A DNA stretch of 64,000 nt, taken from contig JAMZAV010000295.1 in assembly GCA_024449915.1 (NCBI GenBank), positions 496,001 through 560,000 of the forward strand, written 5' to 3'. This document shows positions 10,481-21,865 of the stretch, one piece after another. The notes beneath the pieces are model-generated. The model had not been told where the DNA came from and ran no database searches. It saw nothing but the letters and a program-made list of their open reading frames with translations. The position numbers were made by a program, and so were the translations under genes. Every line of letters begins with the position of its first letter. Position 1 is the first letter of the stretch. This stretch comes from Sweltsa coloradensis. Lineage: Eukaryota; Arthropoda; Insecta; Plecoptera; Chloroperlidae.

Positions 10481-12429
10481 ATGGCTGAGGAAGATGGACA
10501 GCTAATAATTGTTGTGAGACAACCTGGTGCCATGGCATTTGGTGAACACCTTCTACCTGAAACAAGCTTGGAATACTTGTCCGAAGACGAATCCTTCATC
10601 CAGGTGGCGTGTGGTAGAGACCACTCGATTCTTGTCTGCGAGTCAGGCAGAGTTTATTCTTTCGGTAAAAATCAGGACAACGGATGGATAAACATGGAAA
10701 CTGACTCTGTTGCTGAGCCAAGGCTTGTTGCTACACTCGGCGCTATAAAAGTATCCCAGGTGGCTTGCGGTGTACAATATACAATGTTTCTTACTGATAA
10801 AGGAGAGCTATATTCGTTTGGAATGAATAAGTCTGGTCAGCTGGGCCTCGGTCACACCAACGACAGCCCCTCCCCGGTCCTGGTGACCGGACTGCCTCCC
10901 ATCAAGAAGGTAGATGCTGGTGTGGCACACACAGTGGCTATTACTGACAGCGGTGAAGTTTGGGTGACTGGATACAATATTCATGGTGAATTGGGACTTG
11001 GTCATACTAGAAGCCAAACGTCTTTCACTCAAGTGCTTAATCTCCCCGATACTATTTTTGATATTTCTTGTGGCGGGTATCATACAGCCCTTCTCACTGC
11101 ATCTAAGATCCTCTTCATGTCTGGATGGAACATCTATGGTCAAATTGGTTTAGATGGAGTTGAAAGGTGTATCAATCTTTACACAAGTATCGGCGCCGTC
11201 ATCGCCTGTAGCTGCAGTGTCGTGTGGTTGCTACCACACTTTAGCTCTCAGAGCAGATGGGTCAGTTTGGTCGTGGGGAAGTAATGGTGTGGGTCAATTG
11301 GGCATAGGTAACGCAGATTGTAAAGAAAGATCCAGTCCCGCTAAGATGACGGGCCTTGAAAACCACACCATCGCGCAGGTTATAGCTGGATGGTAGCAAC
11401 ACCGCCCTGTTGACGGAGGAAGGCGAGGTTCTGCTGTGCGGCCTTGGAACATATGGTCAGCTGGGCCAGGGAAATAGAGATCTCTTTGTCCCAACTCTAC
11501 TGCCAAAGTCACCAGGGCTGATTGTAAAACATTTAGCATTTGCTCGGCACTATTCTATGATGCTGGTTGTACCCAAATCGAACACTGAGCAAACTCCCGG
11601 ACTTCAATGTGTAGCTGCTACCTTGCAGGATGGCAAGAAACCACCTAGCTCAATCACTGATTGGGAGAAGAGAATCATGAGATCTCTAGAGTGCCCCATC
11701 TGTTTTAAGATCATGACTGCACCCATACATCTTTGCGCCAATGGGCACAGTTTATGCGATACTTGCCGGTTGCAAGCCAAGATAACAGTTTGTCCCTTGT
11801 GCCAGCAAAACTTTGGTCAAGGCAGGAATGTCAGTTTGGAGAGCGTATGTTTGGAGATACAGCTACCCTGCATAGATTGCCTGCAACGAATGCCGCCGTG
11901 TGAATTAGAGAAACATGGGGAGGTTTGTCCCAACCGCAAATACAATTGTCCTCTACAGCGATCTTGCTCCTGGAGTGGCCGGCCAGATACTATGCTGGCT
12001 CACGCGTCCTCTGTGCACCCAGACCAGACGTGGCAAGACCTACCTCACCTGTTTCTTCACTCGACGTCCGATGAAACCGTTCACACGGATGTCCTGGCGG
12101 CGCACAACCAAGTCTTCACTCTGCACCGCTCATATAGTAAGACATCGGGGGAGTTCAAGGCGTGCGTGAGATTCATCGGTCCACCGGAGGAGAAGGACAA
12201 ATTCATGTTTGAATACACGTTCTTAATCAATAATATCGCAAGAATGTTCCGACACCACATTTGTGCCGACGTCGAGAGCGTTGAAGATGCTTTCCAGTCT
12301 CCTAACTGCGTGGTCATGAAGAGGGAAACCCTTGACTCGTTTATTCACCAAGGCCGTTTAGTGTGTCAGGCAGCCATCTTGAAAGTGGAAACTATTGCTT
12401 TTGACGACCAAATCAAAGCTTTGCTTTAA
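10481..12429 (+). CDS. RCC1-repeat / RING / SIAH-type E3 ubiquitin ligase-like gene, two frameshifts
   Basis: About 648 codons in three frames. Six RCC1 blades come first (for example CGVQYTMFL...GELYSFGMN...GQLGLGH); residues 1-230 lie in frame 2, then frame 3 to about 11393, then frame 1 to the stop. A C3HC4 RING follows (CPIC at 11692, then CANGH, CDTC, CPLC), then a SIAH zinc finger (PCIDC...HGEVCPNRKYNCPL...H...H) and a C-terminal part resembling the SIAH TRAF-like substrate-binding domain. SIAH proteins are RING E3 ligases; RCC1 propellers bind proteins or chromatin; the fusion presumably couples a propeller recognition module to ubiquitin transfer. A +1 shift lies between 11160 and 11185. 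A second is at 11391, where one extra T turns GGAGGTAGC into GGATGGTAGC and creates a TAG. Either a recent pseudogene or assembly indels would explain this; all zinc ligands remain intact. The start follows an acceptor-like TTTCAG. Confidence 0.85.
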
Positions 12430-14251
12430 AGTGTGTGATCTTATCTTCATGTCCCACTTCTGGTGACAATAGGCTAACAAATCAACCGAGAATTTCGTAA
12501 ATTGTCAAATATACCCATGGCTTATGTTCGTACGAATATTGTCAAGTGTTTCCTTTAAATGTCCAAAGACGTTTCAACTGGCTGTTATTAATATCCGGAA
12601 AATCATGTGCCATCAAAATACTACAAATTGTTTTATATAGGCCCTAAATTTGTTTTATAATATGAAAAACTTTTCAACCTAACAATACAGTTTTTGACAT
12701 ATACTAATCATAACATATTTTATAAAATAATGATATTCTACTTTGTATTTCAGTTTTAATTTTTTATCTGATATTAACAAATAATCGTTCGTTACACGTC
12801 CTCTTCTCCCCCCCCCCCACCCCCGTTCCTACGCGTCTGGTTTAATTTTTTGTGCATATTTGCAGCTTCTTAAAGGCTAAAAACACGTTTAAAAACATGA
12901 AATTAAGATGTCATTAAGGCGATAGTGATATTATGTGGTGATATTTTGATGAAACCATTTATATAATGCACTTTTTTTTTCTTTTAATGATAGTATGTTC
13001 GTCAATACAACACAGACGATCCCCTGCCTCCGTGGTATGAGGGTTGCACGAGGGTTGTATTCCCCGGTCACGTATGTAGGGCTGGGTCTACTTGACTCAG
13101 GGTAGCTAGGCCCAATTACCCCCGGTGTCTTAATGATCTAATTCAGTCCCTAGATTAAAACCGCTTTCCTTGTCAAGACGAGCTAGTGTGGGGTGGGGTA
13201 GCCCCTGAGTGAATCCCCCCCTCCCCGCCCCGTCAGCAACCCAGGGTGGGTTGGGGGGGTCATGGATGCGGCATGCGTGAGCGTGAGAACTTTGGCTTTC
13301 ACGTGCGTATCATTCGTGAAGCAATAGACATGAGTAATATCGATAAGCTAAACAAAAGAGACAATGGACAAAGGATTCTCATGCTTGGAAGCTTACTCTG
13401 AAGTGCCATCAAACCCAACAAAACAATCGACGGTCTGATCTGGACTAAATGTGATTTCAATATTACAACGAGACCTCGATAAAAATAAAATAAAACATCA
13501 CTTCCACTTCTACATTAGAAAATCAAATACATTTTATTTAAACATGATATAAAAATAGCGTATAGCTACCAAAAGCTCACAAACTCAAAATAATTTGTAT
13601 TTGAGCGTATTGTAGACTGAAATATAAATTAACCTTCATGAGAACTTTTAGAGAACTTTTATTTTAAAAACAAAACAAAACTTTGTTGTACAGATATAAT
13701 TGCCGCAATGACACAGAATAAAAATTACATTAGTTTATTAACAACATTTTAAAAGAGGTTTTAGTACAATTTTACAAATATATGTACAACTATGTAATAC
13801 AAATACATAGAAATAAATGGTTCACAATTGGAGGTTTAATCAGTTACCCTCGAAAACGTAATTATACACAATTCTACACATTGGCCTGTCCATTTGAGCA
13901 GATATTCACGAAATATTTTGGCTCCTAGGTAGATATCTTCGTTTCCTAGGATTTTTTCTCTATCAAATAGATCTTGGATTGGGTAGGGAACAGTGATTAA
14001 CTTGTGACTTATTATGTCGGTCTCCGGAGGGAACCCTTGAGTCGACCAAGCCTCTTTGAATAAGCTCTTTGGGCTACGAATTGCAGAGGATTTACGAACG
14101 ATTTAGAAAAACGTGAGGAATTATAACCCCCTCTGAATTCTACTGTTTGTGAAGGTTCGATTTGGCAAAAAAAATTCCGTTTACATAATTTTGTGCCCAA
14201 AAAAAGACTAAAATACACCTGACAAAGTGTGCAGTGATCTATAGACAGAAT
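12430..14251. other. 3' flank of the RCC1-SIAH gene, non-coding
   Basis: AT-rich 3' flank with no clear AATAAA signal within the first 500 bp. A C-run followed by GTTCCTACGCGTCTG at 12809-12839 resembles one end of the hAT-type MITE at 36784-37198, but no partner end was found. A GC-richer patch at 13018-13260 (G- and C-runs, GGGGTGGGGTAG) may be a degraded repeat. Confidence 0.4.
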
Positions 14252-14397
14252 GAAACACGATCAATTGTGTGCGAAATAACAAATATACAAATTAAGTACA
14301 AATCAAAAAATACAAAATCCCGGTTGGGTTAGATTTTGTAATTTGTACTTAATATTGATATATTTGTTATTTCACACACAATAATTGATCGTGTTTC
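14252..14397. repeat. Long hairpin (foldback) 1
   Basis: The left arm 14252-14319 (starting GAAACACGATCAATT) and the right arm 14332-14397 (ending AATTGATCGTGTTTC) are inverted repeats of about 67 bp with few mismatches and a 12-nt loop. It may be a small MITE or an inverted duplication. Confidence 0.85.
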
Positions 14398-14469
14398 GTA
14401 CTACTAATTATACACAATTCCACTTACGAGATAAATCGAGAAACAAATATAATATAATAATATATTTTT

Positions 14470-14479
14470 ATTATATATC

Positions 14480-14510
<31 letters not shown>
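14470..14510. repeat. (TA)n microsatellite
   Basis: An alternating TA run flanked by other A/T-only sequence. Confidence 0.9.
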
Positions 14511-14511
<1 letters not shown>

Positions 14512-15576
14512 TATTTATAATATATAAAATATTTTGAAGAACAGTGTATGTCCAAATAATTTTTATTTTAACAATCAATTTACCTGTTCTCCTAGTTTCA
14601 ATTTATAATAATATATTATATCGTAATGAAATCAAAAGCTGTCATACTCACTTGATTAATAAACTCGAATACCTTGAAATTAGATTGAATGCTAAGTTTA
14701 TTGACACATTTCTCTGCCAGACAAACTATCAGTATGCAAGAAGAATGAGGATCAACACTCTTAGTGGCTTTGAGAAATATCTGGGAGATGAGAAGAGAAA
14801 AGCACTTCCCACTGTCGTATCCATTTAACCGCAAAACCATTCAATAATGCAAACAGCTTCGGGAGGCGTTTAGTTCCCCTGGCGTTGAACTAAAACTACT
14901 ATTCTAAGATTTCCAATACAAGGATATTGTTATTTGAAATCGACTCACACAGAACCTGTCAAGCTTCTCACTTGGGGCCATTAGCTTCTGTTTCTTTCTA
15001 TTTACGAACAGAATATCTCATAGTTTTTTTGAAAGCATATAAAGGAGGCTATGTGCTTCTTTCTAGCCAGAGGAAATATTTTGTTAGGCAAATACTTTTA
15101 TTGAATTCACTGTAATAATTCCATATTGTTCATTTTGTCATACTAAGTGTGCTATGTATCATTGTATTGTACAAGACCGACGCCTTCTTTTCTATAACAC
15201 TGTGCTATTGTAGCTTATACCTACAAGTGCTCAAAGTGCTTTTGTAACCTTTTTTGCACAGAAAGTTAACAATTGAGCTATATGCGCTTTTAAATTAAAA
15301 CAAATATGAACTGCATTCAATGTGCAGTGTTAACCAACTGCCAATTGAATATCTATCAGTATTGCATTTATACTGTCAGCGTTTTATTCATACGTAATCA
15401 TATTTTTTAGCATTCGTCCTTACATAGTTTTAAAAGTATCGACTATTTTCATGGATTGCCCTCAGAAGGGCACACAGCAGTTGTAGCCGGTAACTAAGTA
15501 AATTTAAATTTCGGATACTCGTAAAAGTACTACAAACGTTATGAAAAATGAAACTTTATAACAGGTTGTAACGTTA
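14511..15576. other. AT-rich non-coding stretch
   Basis: The open frame at 14544-14828 encodes no recognisable domain. No repeat family is recognised. Confidence 0.4.
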
Positions 15577-16817
15577 CAAATACAAATCATTGGACTTTTC
15601 ACTGTTATTTACATATTTTTATTTAAAAGGTGATATTTCGACTTCTTTACAGCAGTCTTTATCAAACAAACTTTCAAATTAACAAATTAAGGAAGCTGGT
15701 TTGATTTCGTGTGAGGCCAATACAATCAGTGTGCCTAGTGTTAACTAGAAACGCTAAGTCCCGCCGCGTTGATGGATGAGCTTTTTAAAATTTTAGTTTG
15801 CATGGATATCTTACTTTGCAAGTTCTTTGTTTGCTGCCTACGCATTGTAGCTGATTGTTGTCAGTTTCTTTTGTTACTGTCAATTGTATTTATTTACCGT
15901 AAAAAACTTATAATAAAGCTTTATTTCTATAGATTCTGGCCAACTATTTAAATTTTTCTTTAAAAGGTATACATACCATAACCTTAATGTCATGTATAAT
16001 AGTGAACGTTGTAGCCACCTGTTTGGTCAGAATTGGCCAAATGCACGAAAATATCGCACAAAAATCAAAAACTTATATAAAAGCTTTATTTCTATGAATT
16101 CTGGCTAACTTTTTCAACTTTTCTTTCAAAGGTACTACATCACCATAACTTAATGTCCATGTATAATATAACGTTTAGCCCCACCGTGTGGTCAGAATTG
16201 CCCAATGTCACGTAAATATCGCACTAAAACCGAAAAATCGTAAAAGTACGATATTCATGAGAAATATTTCTCGATTGTACCACAAAACAATACACCTCTA
16301 AATATTTCAAAGGTCCTGTAAATTTCATCAAGATCGGATATGCCGTTTGCCTGGTAGAGAGTTAACAAACAGACAAAAAAACAAACAAAAAAAAACAAAC
16401 AAAAAAACAAAAAAAAAAAAAAAACACCCGAGCTAAATTTTTTGGGGGTCAGTGAAATTGAAGTCTTCGCTTCGCTCATCCAATTATCCAGCCATTTGGA
16501 AGAGTTTCTGTCCATCAATTTCATCACTAGATCAAAAGTTTTATTTCATACACCAACTATCCAACATGTCAATTTAATGTTCTGGTTTTTTTTTGTGTTT
16601 TGTTTTATTTTTTTATTCATAAAAAACGTTTTTGTTAATAATTTGGTACTAATACACAGCCATATTAAATTTTTTTGGAAAATGATTTTGTCATGTTAGT
16701 TGTGGTTTTTTAAGTGTTAAATTTGTTTTATGAAGACTTCTGTAAATGATTCAAAATATCACATTTTAAATAAAAATATATAAATAACAGTGAAAAGTCC
16801 AATGATTTGTATTTTGT
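15577..16817. mobile_element. TIR-bounded element (MITE-like) carrying a nested HINE-like copy
   Basis: The left end (TACAAATCATTGGACTTTTC at 15581-15600, continuing through CACTGTTATTTACATATTTT) is repeated in inverse at the right end (GAAAAGTCCAATGATTTGTA at 16792-16811). Similarity continues inward for about 110 bp, including CAGCAGTCTTTAT on the left and its inverse AAGACTTCTGTAAA-type sequence on the right. Inside lies the HINE-like copy 15744-16483, so this TIR element existed first and was invaded. No transposase frame is present. Confidence 0.7.
15744..16483 (-). mobile_element. HINE-like element, subfamily II, copy 1
   Basis: Antisense: the 3' end is at the left (ACTAGAAACGCTAAGTCCC, then GCGTTGATGGATGAGC) and the 5' end at the right (CTTCGCTCATCCAA). 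The interior differs from subfamily I but shares both termini. Its core of about 165 bp (from TTTATTTCTATRRATTCTGG to ATATCGCAC) is present twice in tandem (about 15912-16060 and 16081-16222). The copy at 43133 has one. Confidence 0.85.
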
Positions 16818-18618
16818 AATAATACAAACGTATCTTAATATTCTCAGCATTCGTCCATGACCGAGGCTAACATTATAAAAATCTTTCAGTCCGGAATGTC
16901 GGTGGTAAGTATTTAACCTTTAACCTTGAAAATCAGTCTCGCGAATCAAAAAATTATAATTTCGTCTCTATTGTCGCACATTTCAGTTTAACTCCATGAT
17001 GGAAAAAAGTAATAAAATGTTCCTTTCTGTCTTCGTGACCCGCTTTCTGAAATTTACAATTTAATTTCTGGCACTTTTCAATCAATTTTACCATAATCTC
17101 CATATCACACCGCACACTTTTAATCAAATTCCATCAGTTTCTCATATGACTTTGTTAGTGATTCCCCTGTCTTTATCATCCGCGTCAACCACAAACCAGC
17201 AACACTAATCTAAGTACTCCACGAGAACAATTAAAACATTGTCAGGATGTCATTCCGCTCCCACATTAGCGCATGTTACGAGATAATTAAATAGCCATTG
17301 CCTCGTTGCCTCCGTCTAGGTCACATAACAGCGCGTAGTTGATTGCAGCCAGCTCACAACTACGCGTGTCATGCAAATCAACGTGTCTATCACACAAAAA
17401 TGATTAATTGGGAATCATCTGACAGTTTAATGGCGTGTGTCCAAGCGGGCGAGGCGGACCAGCTGTTCGTAATTCAATGTGCAATTGCATTCCCTCCTGT
17501 AGAGAGATGAGTCTGATGGATGTGATGGGTTTCGTTTGTGAATGTAGTTATTACCAGTGCAATGTGCATGGACAAGTTGAGATTGTTGTAATCAAATAAT
17601 CAAAAGTCAAACATAATGGTTTTATGTGTAGATAATAGGCCTGTGTTGTGCGACTTTTTTGCCCACGTGATAAAGTATTTCACGTGACAGTGTTTTCATT
17701 ACCAAGCAAAGATAGGTATTACAAATTGGACATAGAAACCAATACTTGGTTCGTATAACTTTTCCGTGGCCGAATCAATTAGTCAACACTAGGTTAATTC
17801 GGAACAACTTAAGAAATATTTGATGAGCTTTGTGGCTAGGACGACGCTCTAGTCGTCGTTTTACACAACTAACAATTCTTTAGTTGATTGGCTCAAGTCC
17901 AAGATGTAAGTTAAGAGCGTCTGCTTGAAGATGGTAGCGACACCCTGCCCTTTTACATTGGAAACAACTGCTCGAAACACTAGGCCAACGAGCCACACTA
18001 ATAATTTAAAAGTCTCTCTAACCTTACTTAAATTCTGTCCAACAAACTACACATGTCCCTTTGTTATCTGTCCCATAACTTTATGTTCCCATTTCATATT
18101 TCAGCCCTTTATGTTGGGGATCATTAACATTCTACGGTATCACTACCACAAAATATGTATCACAAAATATGTATTTATCACCTTATTAAAACGCGTTCAA
18201 AATGTGATTGCCTGGTTCATTTTATCATCCTGTTCAAGTACTTTCACCTAATTGCAACAACTAACAAGAACAATTCGTTTTTATTATAACATGCACGTAT
18301 GCTGCAAGAGAACTTTAATAATGAGTCATATTACATATTAAACATAGTTTTACATAACTAATATTTCATCAGAGTTGAAGCTAGATACATTTGAGCTGAG
18401 TTTATTCACAAGACTTCAATAAAAATAGTGAGCTGCAGAGGTATTCAGAATTAGTATTTTTCTCTATGTCGCTAAAATTTGTTCTCACATTGCAATGTTG
18501 TGCTAATCATTATTATAATTATTTGCATTCTCATTATATAAAAATGATTGTACATGTTTTAACATTCCGTAATATAGTAATGTTTTCATTGAAGACAATA
18601 TGAAGAATAAAGACAAAC
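16818..18618. other. Non-coding stretch with a candidate conserved segment
   Basis: No gene supported. The part from about 17080 to 17540 is less repetitive than its surroundings and dense in transcription-factor-like motifs; it is listed separately. Confidence 0.4.
17270..17520. promoter_or_regulatory. Candidate enhancer-like segment
   Basis: It contains an octamer ATGCAAAT (17371-17378), TAAT-type homeodomain sites (GATTAATTGG near 17402), an E-box CAGCTG near 17460, an AGGTCA half site near 17318, and a perfect 10-bp inverted repeat CGCGTAGTTG / CAACTACGCG (17332-17341 and 17357-17366). Short motifs like these arise by chance, so this is only a candidate. Confidence 0.25.
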
Positions 18619-18700
18619 AATTGGACAATTTACTGTTGTTATATTTTAGAAAGATCATTTCGAGTGTTTCACAGCAGTCTTTAATAAAAATATTAGAATT
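18619..18700 (+). repeat. Fragment related to the 15577 TIR element end
   Basis: The order of motifs (TTGGAC, TTACTGTTGTTATATT, ATTTCGA, CACAGCAGTCTTTA) follows the left arm of the element at 15577. A possible opposite end (AACAGTGAAATGTCCAAATA) is at 19891-19910, which would make a second TIR element of about 1.3 kb filled with later insertions. Confidence 0.4.
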
Positions 18701-18701
18701 T

Positions 18702-18918
18702 TTAAACGAGGGAGCGGAGCGACCGAGTGTCTCCATTCAACTCGAACGGTTCTCATTCTGTGATTCTGTCTGTCTATCTGTCTGTCTGTCTGTACGTCGA
18801 AAATCAGCCGAACCACTGAACAGATTTCGCTGAAATTTTAAACAGACATCCGGTACGAGTTTACTGAGAACTGTTAACAAAATCAGCTAGATCCATTGCG
18901 ATTAAAGCCTACAATAAA
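18702..18918 (+). repeat. Repeat family D, copy 1
   Basis: It starts TTAAACGAGGGAGCG, continues CGAGTGTCTCCATTCAAC and a short (TCTG)n run (18764-18796), and ends with AAAATCAGCTAGATCCATTG. The same start and end blocks occur at 56200-56610, where the middle differs by an insertion. It codes for nothing recognisable; it is probably a non-autonomous transposon. Confidence 0.65.
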
Positions 18919-18989
18919 TAAAAATGTGATTTTTTAAATTATCGATAGCATTTGTTTAGTAGCAGCTAGCGGGACGAGATCTGCGTGAC

Positions 18990-19056
18990 TGACATGGCAC
19001 AGTGGTAAGCATTTAGCCTACCGCACGGAGGGTCGGGTTTCGATACCCGTTAGTTC
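18990..19056 (+). pseudogene. tRNA-like sequence
   Basis: An A-box-like TGGCACAGTGGTAAGC is followed 33 bp later by a B-box-like GGGTTTCGATACCC that carries one extra T relative to GGTTCGANNCC. It is probably a SINE head. Confidence 0.6.
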
Positions 19057-19430
19057 GAACTTTTTTATATTTTTACATCCACATATTATTTTTGAGGGGT
19101 GTTAAATGGGAAATAAATTAGTAACAGTACTATACCATATGCCAAGTGCCCAATTCTCTTTTAGACCGGGACCCACCATTAGTGAGACCCCCCCCCCCCT
19201 GCGGAGAAATGGAGACCCATATATTATGATAGGTTCATTATTTTGGAGTAGAAATCCACTAGTTGGCCAGTGGTGGGTTGCGGGGTAAAAGGGTGCCCAA
19301 AGGTCGATTGTGCTGAATTTGTTAACCGTTTTTATTTTTTCAAGGCCAAACCTTTGTACGAAATCTATTTTAGATTTTTGATTCGTCTGTTGAAATTCGT
19401 TACATTCGTGCATTGAACTCTTTTTTTTAT

Positions 19431-19640
19431 TGGAGGCGGTAAACTAATGGTGGCGCTAGCTCAGCCCTCTTGATATCCAGGGTCACAAACCTTCTGTATC
19501 GCCCAAATGTTGAAGGGCGATGCCAACATAAAAACGCATATCGTTTAAGAGCTAGGTTTAGTTCGGTTTTGATCGGGCGACGTGGCACACGGACAGAGAA
19601 GAAATGCTTATTGGGGAGTTATGCTCCGAAGCATAACAGT
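19431..19640 (+). repeat. Repeat family C, copy 1
   Basis: Shares CCAGGGTCACAA, GATGCCAACATAAAAACGCAT and GGGCGACGTGGCACACGGAC with the copies at 29409 and 55717. Function and class are unknown; the length and tail suggest a SINE-like element. Confidence 0.6.
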
Positions 19641-19964
19641 AATAACTGTGATATTAAATAGATGCATCGATTTTAGAGTAGGTGAGGTTAATGAACATGA
19701 TTTGTAGGACTATAATATATACTACTCAAAATTTAAACTGATTCTATGTCATTGTCATGTCATGTCAAAAACTCATCTCACTCATCATTAAAACCTGATA
19801 AAGGAGGTTGATTTACCTTTAAAAAATCGAATTCTGTGTTTTTATTTTGACTAGTGTATAGTTCTACAAATCATGATAAGTAATAACAGTGAAATGTCCA
19901 AATATATGTACAATAATAAGCAACTTTATGTAAATCAATCCAGAAATTACAAAATCCATCTCAG

Positions 19965-20040
19965 CGCGGTAAAGAACCCCGGTCTCCCAATTGCCGGTCG
20001 GGTACGTTACCCCTAAGCTATCGATACGGTTAACTTCATA
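19965..20040 (-). pseudogene. tRNA-like sequence
   Basis: On the minus strand it reads TAGCTTAGGGGTAACG (A box), an anticodon-arm-like segment with CCC and GGG sides, then GGGGTTCTTTACCG in place of the B box. The head resembles a tRNA but several arms do not pair fully. Confidence 0.5.
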
Positions 20041-20825
20041 ACATCTGAATTGTTGGTGCAATGTAGATCTAAATAGAAAGAAACAGTACAGTAACGATCC
20101 TGCTGCCATTGAACGGACCATCTAAACACGATTTATAATGTCATCACCTAACGCAGGTATCAATTGAGAAATATAGCAACTTGATTCTTAATTTCATTCC
20201 TTCATACTAATTATAAAATTGCAGTGTTTGCATTTGCGTAAGTAGCAAAAAAACCTTTTTTAACCCATATTTGCCTTTGTTTTAATTAGTTAACTGTCAG
20301 TTATCGTATCCGTTACCTCTTGATAGACGAAAAGAGAGTGAAGCTTTACTTACGTTGCCAAGTGTGTACGAAGGACGCCGAGTTTGCACGAAGAGAACGC
20401 CGTGATAAAATGAAATGATAATGTAGCGTGATATAAACGAAACGCGTTTTCGTTCTCACTCACAGCGCATAATAACGCTGTGTAATCACCATACCTTGCA
20501 GTTAGTTGAAATTATATTTTTGAAACGGTGGAGTCAGAATGCGGAGATTTGAGATTTGCATTTTTAAGGGCTGGAAATGGAGTGTGTGACTAAAAATATT
20601 TCATATTCTATAGGTTGGATCTGACTGAAAGGATAAATTAAATCAAAATCCATCCATGTACCCGTTTTGAAACATGACCATATTCTGACTACACTAGCCA
20701 ACAAACCCAACTCAAATATAATTTACGTGTAAATCACAATTTCGGAGTTGCAAATAAAACTGGTCCAAATTATGAGAAATGTAATGAGAGCTTACACAAA
20801 ACAGTCTATTTGTCATCAAATATAA

Positions 20826-21608
20826 TTGGATGAGCGTAGCGAGCGTAGCGAGCGTAGCGAGCGAAGCGAAGATTCCATTTCACTACACTGGAGAAAAAAA
20901 TCCGGAATGTTTTTTTTTTCTTCTTCTTTTTTTTATGTATTTTTGTCTGTTTGTTAACACGATTCCGGCTAAACCGATACTCCGATTGCGATGAAATTTT
21001 ATGGAGGTCTTCGAAATCTCTGAACTTAGAACTGCCACGTTTTTGAGCACAATTGGAAAATTATTTATCATGAAAATCGCAATTTTACGATTTTTTTTTT
21101 TAAAATTTCTTCACTTACAACACCTACATGCTTTGTCCGATTGTAATGATTTTTTCACAGAACCTTAATTTCATGAATTGATATATTCATGTGAAATTTG
21201 AGCGTTATCAAAAAACTATTTTTTTACGAAAATCGCAATTTTACGACTTTTTTCGATTTTTAAAATTTCTTTGGCTTATAACACCTACATGTTTTATCCT
21301 ATTGTAATGATTTTTTCACAGAACCTTAATTTTATAAATTAATATATTCGTGTAAAATTTGTGCGCAATCAAATCATTATTTCTTATCAAAATTTCAATA
21401 TTACGATAATTTCCTTTTTAAAATTGCGATTAATTAAAAAAAAATTAAAATTTAAGTAAATTTTTTAAAATTTAATTTGATTTAAAAAAAATTTTCAATT
21501 TGATAATAATTTTTTCACAGAACAACAGAAAATCCGCATAACAAACGGCGGCTCAATGCACCAATTACGCTCATCCAACAACGCGGCGGGACTTAAGCGT
21601 TTTCCTAG
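20826..21608 (+). mobile_element. HINE-like element, subfamily I, copy 2
   Basis: Starts TTGGATGAGCG, followed by three GAGCGTAGC units, a conserved ATTCCATTTCACTACACTGG block and a T/C-rich tract. Two tandem interior modules of about 150 bp follow (each with ACACCTACATG... and TTTTTCACAGAACCTTAATTT). The inverted motif ACGCTCATCC comes next and the copy ends GGGACTTAAGCGTTTTCCTAG with T following. Flanks show no target duplication. Confidence 0.9.
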
Positions 21609-21865
21609 TAATACTTTCTACACTTGTATTATTTTGTACCCCCAAAATACGATAAACTATTATTTTGTGTTTGAAATATAATTTTACTGCTGCAAAATAA
21701 AACAAATACGATTGTATTTTCTGATATATTGACAAATTTACATTATTGTTAGCGTAAGAAAGAACATTAAACTCATGATACTTAAAACATACATATAAAT
21801 CACATTAATTTTGCATCGCTCAATCAATTTTATAGATAAAAAAGGTGTATATCTATTGTGTATTT

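Noticed and set aside
10808..12317. Minus-strand frames over the RCC1-SIAH gene (10808-11143, 11294-11539, 12081-12317)
   Set aside because: They are shadows of the coding strand and have no domain similarity.
12809..12839. A third hAT-type MITE
   Set aside because: Only one end (C-run plus GTTCCTACGCGTCTG) is recognisable; no inverse partner or duplication was found within 500 bp.
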